DNA of 24,448 nucleotides from Paramacrobiotus richtersi. Lineage: Eukaryota; Tardigrada; Eutardigrada; Parachela; Macrobiotidae. The position numbers were made by a program, and so were the translations under genes. The notes under the pieces were generated by a model. That model saw only the letters and a list, made by a program, of their open reading frames with translations, did not search any database and had not been told where the DNA came from. Below are positions 17,277-24,448 of this stretch, in pieces. The stretch is taken from assembly GCA_034698045.1 (NCBI GenBank), contig JAQGAU010000738.1, positions 1 to 24,448 of the forward strand, given 5' to 3'. Positions within the stretch are counted from its first letter, which is position 1. Every line of letters begins with the position of its first letter.

Positions 17277-17332
17277 CTACATTTCGCAGTACTTTAGATT
17301 ACACTGGCAACTGCGTTAAAACTGAGACTCAC
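17277..17332 (-). other. Predicted 56-bp intron upstream of the HELP exon
   Basis: On the minus strand, CAG|GTGAGT at 17333/17332 and an AATGTAG acceptor ending at 17277 define a 56-bp intron. The upstream exon ends in codons like ...SIQVQ. Its own start was not found, so the 5' end of the gene is unresolved. Confidence 0.45.
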
Positions 17333-17817
17333 CTGTACCTGGATGCTACTCTTAAGGTTTAAAACAGTATTTTATTCAATGTTTTTGACATTCATCTGAA
17401 ACATGTTCTGTGAGGAGACGTTGTTACTTTTATTTAACATACATATTGAAAACTAGCTGAAGAGAGCTGACTAAATTCTACAAAAAGGGCGATCCCGTAA
17501 TGAGGAAAAACTATCAGAGAATTGTGTCGACATTTCCAAATCATTTAGTAAGCAAAATGACCGTCCCTTCGAATTCAAGACAACCATCTTCAAGTATCTA
17601 TCTTGACCATCTGTACGCCGTGGTTCCACGATTTTCCGATACTGTAACTGCCAGTACTGTGTACAAGAATACTCTTCGGCTTCGCGGCAATATCACCACG
17701 CAGATTGCCCCCACTCTTCACCCTGTCCACATTCTCCTACCCCAGGCCGTATCCCCGTTCCGCATACCCTTGATCAAGGACGTCTGCGTACCCCTCCCGT
17801 TCCATACTGGCTCGCCT

Positions 17818-20313
17818 TCAGGTCCGAGTACTGTGCAGCACGATGGTATTAAACCGCGGCCAGTACTGCAAATCCCTTTCCTCGGGATGCACATTCCGCC
17901 CGAACGCATTGTATTGCGAATACCGCTTCCGGGTGGGATAGTACGCCGGTGCCGGGACTAGCGTTGGGCGGCCGCTTTGCACGACAATATTATCCCTGCA
18001 ATTCAAGCAGTACAACGGGGTGCAGTGGGTCCCGGCGGCCGGCCGAGCTGGATGCTGTTCGGCCAATTTATCCACCAGTGTATCCGTTAGATTCTGGACG
18101 AAGGCTGATCGACGGATGTGCGGTTCGCGGGTATTCATGGTCTCCAGGAGTTTTCCCACTTCGGACTCGATAACCTGCTCGTAACGGCCCACTTGTCGGG
18201 ATTGTGCGGTGATTCGGACGAGGCATCCTGTGGGTGATATCCAGGATGCCGACCTTTCCGACCTTAATCCGGACTTCTTCCACATTCGCCTTGTGGTCCA
18301 GCAGTCCTTCATTAAGCGGTTCTCCGCCTTGTTCCGCTTCAGTTCATTACACAGCACGAACACAGAACAGCCGGTCCGTTTTTGACGAGAGCTCATTCCC
18401 GATGACATCGTAGTTCTTTGGGTCGATGACCACCTGGTCATAATCGTCCAGCATCTTCTCCACCAGATTCATATCCAGCTGGTTCACTTTGAGATGCGGC
18501 CGGCGGCGTTCCTTAAACATTTGAATGACGTCATTGATGTCCGCCTGCAGGTTATGATGCTTGTCGGCCAGGATATCAGTCTGTTCGTCCACTAACTGTT
18601 GCAGTTATTCGTGCTGCTTCCGGAGACCGTCTAGATCGCTGCCAAGGGTTTTTCACTTCCCCAGCGGTAAGCTGGTGATCTGGACGCATCCCGAACGTGC
18701 AGGTTTCGCCGGTGGATATTCCACAAACCCGACTGCTCCGTCCCGGGACGACAGGCGGTGCCACCGTGCTGGCTTGACTGGGCACCTGTGACAGAAAGTA
18801 TTGTCATGACTAATAATGTACTTCCGTGTTACGTTAATAGGCTCTAGTCCACCTTTAACGAAGCAATAGTGCTAGTATGTCACATACCGACCCCACGCTT
18901 CGACTGAAAAAAGATGTAGACTTGCGGGGCGCCGCCTTCCGCGTCTTCTCCGCAAACATCTGGAAGGAACTGGTCAGTTCATCCTGGGCGGCTTTGACGG
19001 CTTGGAGATCGACCATAGCCTGTTCGACCCGGCGGGCCTGATCGGCCAAGTCAGCGGCCGCTTTCTTGAAGCGGGCGCTGACATCCTTTTCGTCCGCTTT
19101 GTTAACTTCCAGCTCGATTAAGCGGGTCTGGTACGCGTCGACGTCGGAGCGGATTTTCTGGAGGATCGGCGAGGCCATGTCCCGGACGGTCTGGGTGGAG
19201 GAAGGTGGAGCGGAAGCTTCGGTATTCTGCTTGTCGGACGGACTGGGTCGTCTTTGTGCTTGCGTTTGGGCCATTTCGGCGAGAGCGCCGATGTTGTTTC
19301 TTACAAATAGTGCCAACTGCACAGGACTACTACAAACCGCTCAATTTTAATTAAGTTTGATGAACTCAATTATGAACGCAATATTGGCAAGGAATATGTA
19401 AAACACGTTACTAATAACAACAAATCACGAGATAAGCCAGCATCTTTACCTTGCTAGTGCCGTTTTCTGAAACTGGAGGAAAAAGAACAAAGACAACCTA
19501 CTGCTGATTGGTCACAGAACACAACTGCTCCGCTTACTTTGTGCGTTAAATTCAGACATAATTCTAGCAAAACGTCGTTCCCTATCCCTTCGTGTTCGGA
19601 AAGATTAGCAGGGCTGCAAGTCTAGAGGAAAATTTTAGTCAAATCAGTCTCGAAACTTTAAGAGCAAAAGGGGAAAGAGAACGAAGAAGTGGATAACAGA
19701 CAATAGAAAGAACGAAAAGATAGTAAAAACTACTAATAATGTGAACCTGTAAATGGCCATCAAACCAGCGCACGTGCTGACCTTGCAGTAAATGGAGGAT
19801 GCCTTGCCACGTCGCCAGCTCGCCTGTGGTATATCCATGGCGCTCAGCTTCTCTACCTTCTTCATGGCCTCTTTTACACTCCCAGTTAGTCCCTCCATGT
19901 TCTTCTCAAACTGCGCCATCTGCACAATCAAATCATCCATCAACGATATACACCTTATCAAGTGCCCCTTCCAGTGCATCAATCCGCCCCAGCAATTTCA
20001 GATTCTGATACAAATCCGCGACAGGAACACGGGGGGTGGTCTTGCCACTGCCCTGTTCAAAGAGCTCCAGATTGAGGGGCGTGGCGACTAACGTTTGCAG
20101 TGCGTTTTTGAGTTTAGTTATCTGCGTCAAGAGGCTTTGCTCTGGAGGGGTGGGGAAATTCGAGAAGGCGGTGTTTTGGCTGCCGAGGTTGGTCTCTTTC
20201 AGGAGGGCTTCGAGGATCTTACGGAGAATGTTTAAGTTAACAGCACCCGGGTCGTTGGAGCTGATGGCCACGTCCAGGAGAATGGTGAAGGATAAGGTTG
20301 TCGCGGATGCCAT
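17818..20313 (-). pseudogene. QRICH2/C16orf96-like DUF4795 coiled-coil protein, disrupted
   Basis: The ATG at 20313 (AGCCATGG context) starts LSFTILLDVAISSNDPGAVN, then LNILRKILEALLKE. This is the conserved N-terminal helix pair of QRICH2 and C16orf96 proteins; QRICH2 is needed for sperm-flagellum assembly in mammals. Exons: 20313-19954; 19919-19782 (MAQFEKNMEGLTGSVKEAMK); 19316-18888 (long coiled coil, TRLIELEVNKADEKDV); and 18785-17818. The first two introns are 34 and 465 bp, the third 102 bp, all phase 0. The last exon carries SDLDGLRKQHE, a TAA at 18607-18605, LQQLVDEQTDILADKHHNLQ, NELKRNKAENRLMK, LLDHKANVEEVR, and the family's C-terminal YCLNCRDNIVVQSG...LVPAPAYYP. Frameshifts lie near 18650, 18360 and 18305. 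The stop at 17818 ends the last readable frame. Confidence 0.7.
19920..19953 (-). other. Very short (34-bp) predicted intron or indel
   Basis: Between GALDK and MAQFEKN, on the minus strand, GTGTATATCG...GATTGTGCAG is bounded by GT and AG. It restores frame and coiled-coil register when removed. At 34 bp it is much shorter than the other introns here. The alternative is a single-base indel in a continuous exon. Confidence 0.45.
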
Positions 20314-20985
20314 GGCTGAACGCTACTGTACATTGTTGCTCGTGTGACTCCATAGTGACGTGGGAACACGGCGCAAGGGGCCGGGACCCTGTATTACTTC
20401 TGCCAATCATTCCGCGACATCGAACACGGCGCAAGCCGTAAGGAACTGTACCGTGAATTCCGGTGACGCGAATCACGCGATCAAGTTGTGAAAACATGGC
20501 GCAAAAGGACAAAGACCCAGTTCTGCACCCGGCGAGATGTGGCAAAATGGCGCACTGCGGCAACTCCCTGTGCCATGAATTCCCAGCACGCAGTGGGAAA
20601 ACGGCACCAGGGCAAGGACTCTTTATGGCATCTGCCGATTATTTGCTCACAGATCTTGTTTGCATATCGCACATGTCTGCCTTCAGTTCGAAACACCTAG
20701 TCGAGAAACAAGACCGCTGTTGCCAAGGGATATAAGTCGACATTCCTGTTAAAAGCGACTGCATTGTTTGGTTTCTTCCGTGCAGTGAATAAAATCTTGC
20801 TATGTTAGCGTTTAGAAAACATATGGAGCTGTTGCAAAAACATTCCGTAGCATCCCCACTTGTTTAATGATGTTTAACGTCAGCCAGTACAGGAAAAATG
20901 ATTCCTCTTACACCAGCAGACCATGGCAGTTGAAAAGCATGACACGATCTTACACTGCAGCATACTCCACAAATCAGCAACAAAG
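20314..20985. promoter_or_regulatory. Upstream region of the QRICH2-like gene with diverged repeats
   Basis: No gene was seen. Segments near 20359-20400, 20488-20530 and 20592-20640 are diverged copies of GTGGGAACACGGCGCAAGGG, followed by GACCCTGTATT...TCTGCC. A shorter fourth match (AACACGGCGCAAG) is near 20421. They lie 45-330 bp upstream of the start codon on the minus strand. Whether they act as promoter elements is unknown. Confidence 0.45.
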
Positions 20986-20989
20986 CAGC

Positions 20990-21880
20990 TAATACTTCCA
21001 TAAATTTACAGAAATATTGCTAGGCAAAATTCCTGCATTTAACATGTCTTTCTCAAATTCCAAAAACGTTCCAACTCGAGCAAAAGTTATCTGTCGCCTG
21101 TCTGCCTCACTCCTTTTCGAACGTCGACAAACCGGATCTTCACGTTTTTGCCTTCCAAGAACTGTTTCAGGGAATCAGCAGTGCAGTCCCTTGGTGGACC
21201 TCGTACGGAAAAATCACGATGTGGAGCCCGTTTCAGAGTTAGTGCGTTCAAAAATGGGTCGTCAGCGCTTCCTCGGTTACTCCCGCGCACAGGACGAAAG
21301 TAACGCATCGGCGAGCTTACTTTAGTCAAGGATAGTTTCGTCTTGATCTGTGGCTTCTTTTTGCTTGACTCCGTAGAAAAACTCTTGGCTTGTGCGTACG
21401 TCTGTCTTTGGAAAGATGGCTGTGGCACTTCAACACGGTAATCAATTTCGCGCGCGAGAACCTGACCGGGCTCCTTCGCTCCTTTCAGGTCCAGATTAGC
21501 GTCTTTTTGAGTGGCTGTAAAATCCTTACTAGAATCCTGGTGCACTGTGGCCACTCCAGTTACAGACAGAACAGGGACAACGTGAGATTTCAGTGCTGCG
21601 ATGTCATCTTTCAGTCTAGCCTGCTCCTCCTTCAGCTTCATGTTGTCGTTTTCCATCGTGTAGCAGCGATCACAAATCGCTTCGTCCTCCTGGAACAGTC
21701 GTTTATGATCTTCCAAAAGCCTGAGAGAAATCAGAGCCAGCTGACGAACAGCTGGAGTGATACACTCATAATAACAGCAAAAGCCTTCGCATTGTTTGAA
21801 GATGGATTGTACTCTTTACCAGCAAGAAATTCATCCAGAGTTGCAAGCAGATCTTTCACAGATTCAGAGTCTGAAGACAT
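20990..21880 (-). pseudogene. LINE ORF1-like coiled-coil and RRM-like protein, frameshifted
   Basis: The ATG at 21880 begins SDSESVKDLLATLDEFLAG. A frameshift near 21765 leads to TPAVRQLALISLRLLEDHKR, then a coiled coil (NMKLKEEQARLKDDIAALKS) and a Ser/Lys-rich linker. The C-terminal block follows: LTLKRAPHRDFSVRGPPRD, DSLKQFLEGKNVKIRFVDVR, a second frameshift near 21090, then ITFARVGTFLEFEKDM and LPSNISVNLW (ending about 20995). The C-terminal half is homologous to the fragment at 8.9-9.4 kb (FAQVGSY, WPSNTEVREW). Coiled coil plus basic RRM-like domain is the usual design of LINE ORF1 RNA chaperones. No RT follows downstream, so this is a 3'-truncated element, an ORF1-only nonautonomous one, or a domesticated gene. 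Confidence 0.6.
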
Positions 21881-21925
21881 TTTGACGATTTCATTATTGT
21901 CAAACTGCAGCATTTTTTTAAACAA

Positions 21926-23400
21926 AAAAGAACAATACGTTATAAACAGAAAATATTATGTTGTTATTGGCGTTCACTTCGTTGTTGGCGTCTGTGTTGC
22001 ACCATGTTGTAGTCAAAAGTCACAACCACGATTCATCGAGTGTTTCGGTATTTCTCGGTGCGGAATCTCAGCGATAAAGCACAGAAGAAAAAGTGCACAT
22101 CGCCCGCTCCAGTTCCTACCAAAGCACCAAGAAGCAGTAATCTGGTCGGCAGCTTTTCGTATACGAATACCTTTCCTAATCTTGTGCCAGTCAGAGAAGT
22201 CTGTTCAACGCCAAGAAGAAGAAGGCTTTTATGACAGTCTAGTTCGGTTCACTGCGATAAAATGCTGTCAATTCATTAAGTGTGGAATTCTTTTCATCTG
22301 GAATTTGAAGCCTTTTTCAGTGCAGCTTTGAAAATAAGTTTTAAACACCTTATAAAGTTAGTCGTCTGTTCATATATATCTTTTCTTCTAGGTTGTCAAA
22401 GTTAAATGTTCTCTTTGTGAGCTAGAAACTGCTGCTTTCTCAGTCTGCGTATTTGCATGGTAAGAAACAGCTTTTATGACATTTGCTACGGAGTACGACC
22501 TACGGTACCTTTGCGTTTACTGTCCAAGCCTGAAATCCACCTGCCGTTGACAGACGGTTGCGATGTTGCAGGTCTTTCTTTCAATTCCTCTTTGCTACTT
22601 GCTGCCTGCGACAAAACAATCACCATACCAAACACCAAGATCCGCTTTTTGTTGTCTTTAGTTGCGCAAGGCGCTTTTCTTTCTGCTCAGTCTTCTAAAC
22701 TGTATGTATCGTCTGGTAATGGCTGGTAATGGCTGGTATTAGCGTTACATTCGTAACCCTAATAACTTTGTTATTTTTCAAAAAGTATGGTTCAAAAACA
22801 ATAGGGCTTCAGAACTCGTAATGAAGAACATTTGGGTCAAATTTGAAGCAAATCGAACCATTTTGAAGGTAGCTATCGTCCGCGAAAGGAATTTGTCTAC
22901 TTCCGTAACAGACGGTCAAAAATGCGATGGAGCTGAGTATGGAAGGCCTTCGCTCCGCACCGGTCGATTGTATACACAATCATTCATGTCAGTTACTGAT
23001 GGCTAGGTCTAACTGCACTATTTTGACGTATTTGTGCCCGATATTTGTTTTAAGTAGCGGATTTAATTTCGTTCTACTGTTCCATGTATTATCTGAAATT
23101 CACCATGACCTGATAAAGTGCTGATATCACAGTGATAGCGTATGGGTTCTTCATTCCAGTTTTAAACTGCGCCGAAACTTTCGACGCCAGTCTGTGTAGA
23201 ACTCCTAAGTGTTGCCGCGCCTAAACACTACGGTTCCAATGTGTTGTGTCGCCGAAAGATCGTGCGCCAAAATAAACGACGCCATTTTGTCAAAGCGCCT
23301 AAACGTTGCCGCGCCTAAACATTACTGTTTATTTTGTTTATTGCATTTTAACGTCCATTACAATCAGTGAAGGCCACTGCTCGAGGTAACAGACTAACAA
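21926..23400. other. Intergenic stretch with minor repeats, no gene recognised
   Basis: The long + strand frame covering 21390-22331 is mostly the complement of the ORF1-like protein and carries no motif of its own. Further on there is a short tandem TGGTAATGGC (22712-22740). The 33-bp repeat pair around 23203 and 23298 is listed separately. A TTATTTTTCAAAAAGTATGG sequence near 22770 looks like generic repeat debris. Confidence 0.5.
23203..23330 (+). repeat. 33-bp direct repeat pair
   Basis: CCTAAGTGTTGCCGCGCCTA (23203) and CCTAAACGTTGCCGCGCCTA (23298) each continue into AACAYTAC. They are 95 bp apart and nearly identical over about 28-33 bp. The intervening sequence has further CGCC-rich variants (GTGCGCC, AGCGCCTAAAC), so this is a short degenerate tandem repeat. 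Confidence 0.65.
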
Positions 23401-23419
23401 GTCAAAACACCAAAAAAGG

Positions 23420-24035
23420 CAGCGTTCATATCAAGAAAAAATTTTCAGTATTGATAAACCGCTTCGTCCAACGCAGGTCTTTCAATTTGACATAGTTCAA
23501 TGCATCCTTAAATGTCCGCAAACTTGAATATGATTCATCTGGCAATGAAACTTTGTTCCACAATTCTCCCGTCCGGAAGGCAAGGGACCGGTCACATGAA
23601 TTCCATTCGCGAATGTATATCCAACGATTTCCACTGGAAATAGATGCTCGCTCAGAGCCTTTGCATGCCGAGTATTACCTGCAACTGACAACGAGGCAAA
23701 ATCGATGTACGAAGCTTAGAGAACTGTTCACCATATGGCACAATTCCGGATAACAACCTGTACATGAAAAGAAGTGAATGTTTGATACGACACAGCAACC
23801 GGGAATCGGAGTCGAGTCTTTCCAGAAGTTCTGAATACTCTGGGCAGACAGGACCAACACGTATGGTTATCAAGAACTTTTGTTGACACTTCTCCAACGA
23901 GTCAATCAACATTTTCTGCTGCAGAAAGACCACACTGCTGTTGTAGTCAAAAACTGGTTTAATAAGCACAGCATACAGCTTTCTACGAGCAGCGTGATCC
24001 CGCATGGGAAACAGAGCATTTATTGTGCCTATCTG
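23420..24035 (-). pseudogene. 3' end of a jockey/CR1-like LINE reverse transcriptase
   Basis: The minus-strand frame from about 24020 reads LFPMRDHAARRKLYAVLIKP, VFDYNSSVVF and QQKMLIDSLEKCQQKFLITI, then IKHSLLFMYRLLSGIVPY. After a frameshift near 23655 it continues SERASISSGNRWIYIREWNS, SLAFRTGELWNKVSLPDE and SSLRTFKDALNY, and stops near 23425. This is the thumb/C-terminal end that follows the RT domain in jockey- and CR1-type LINEs (RSFRVRGxxLWNxLP and TFKxxL are typical). The catalytic RT part is absent, so the copy is 5'-truncated, as is usual for LINEs. A short duplication, ATAGGCACAA, marks the 5' edge near 24030-24045. Confidence 0.75.
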
Positions 24036-24039
24036 TTGT

Positions 24040-24448
24040 GCCTATCCGCCGAAGTAAGCCGCGCCGAAATGTCGTAGTACCAGCAAGAGCCGTTTGAGTC
24101 ACTTTGCCGATATGGTGGAGTTTGAGTTGTGGATTCTGTTAAACTCCGTAACGCGACACTGGAATTCCATAAATACCATATGTTCAGGAGAAGAAGGGGA
24201 TTACGACATTTCTGAAATGACGCAAAAGTGGTCACATCTGCCGAACAGAGCCACAGTGGGAGCGTCGGCCATGGAACGCGGTGGAAAGCGAGCGGATGTA
24301 ACCAATTTACTAATAACAGGCATTATGGTACAACGCGGCTAGAAATTTCGACTTGGGAAAATATACTAGCATGAAAGTCTCTCTTCGTTCGCCTTTAGAT
24401 CAAGCGAGCGCGCGAGCAAATCCATTTACACAGCAAAAATCGTAGATG
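24040..24448. other. Terminal stretch, no gene seen
   Basis: About 400 bp beyond the truncated LINE have only short unsupported open frames. No repeat or RNA signal was recognised. Confidence 0.5.

Noticed and set aside
17500-17961. 153-residue + strand open frame
   Set aside because: It lies antisense to the end of the QRICH2-like protein, whose CLNC...LVPAPAYYP motif identifies the true strand.
21390-22331. 313-residue + strand open frame, the longest in the window
   Set aside because: Its first half is the exact complement of the minus-strand ORF1-like protein. It has no recognisable domain, and its composition changes along its length.

Overview
This window is metazoan (invertebrate) nuclear DNA. 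The evidence is spliced genes with short GT-AG introns (about 55-100 bp), no bacterial-style gene packing, decayed non-LTR retrotransposons on both strands, microsatellites and long stretches without coding sequence. I cannot name the species. Few of the longer open frames are genes. Most real coding signal is split across frames by introns, frameshifts and decay, so I read it by protein motif rather than by ORF length.

Layout. 1-2935: no recognisable gene; a small inverted-repeat cluster near 0.9-1.0 kb and an AT-rich tract at 2.3-2.4 kb. 2936-3233: a two-exon gene for a small secreted Ala/Pro-rich protein, with a poly(A) signal at 3462. 3560-5740 (+): a decayed jockey/CR1-like LINE with repeated 5' leader segments and an RT whose FADD box survives. 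5760-6000: simple repeats and an 11-bp inverted repeat. 6259-10540 (+): a nest of mobile DNA. It holds the 3' part of one LINE (copy A) split by a 0.7-kb foldback element, then a second, longer copy of the same LINE type (copy B), itself split by an ORF1-like fragment. 10.5-13.0 kb: dispersed repeats, including four copies of a two-hairpin motif, a 32-bp direct repeat, a TTCAA-type minisatellite and (TAA)n tracts.

13.2-14.1 kb (-): a PHD-like zinc-finger exon with a good splice acceptor and donor, plus a possible basic first exon. 14.8 kb (+): an isolated LDL-receptor class A-like fragment. 15.0-17.3 kb (-): an EML/EMAP-type (HELP + WD40) microtubule-associated protein gene, with at least seven exon pieces but single-base frameshifts and a missing segment. 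17.8-20.3 kb (-): a QRICH2/C16orf96-like (DUF4795) coiled-coil protein gene, also with frameshifts and one in-frame stop. 20.99-21.88 kb (-): an ORF1-like coiled-coil/nucleic-acid-binding protein homologous to the fragment inside LINE copy B. 23.4-24.0 kb (-): the 3' end of another jockey-like LINE RT.

The two best host genes, EML-like and QRICH2-like, lie head-to-tail on the minus strand. Both families are tied to microtubules, cilia or the sperm flagellum. Both keep canonical splice sites and reading phase over most introns, yet carry several single-base deletions, many beside homopolymers. Recent pseudogenes and uncorrected long-read indels are both possible, and the sequence alone does not decide. 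I found no clear new defence or enzymatic system. The most unusual items are the foldback element with its near-perfect target duplication, the repeat family with a compensated hairpin, and the shared ORF1-like family.
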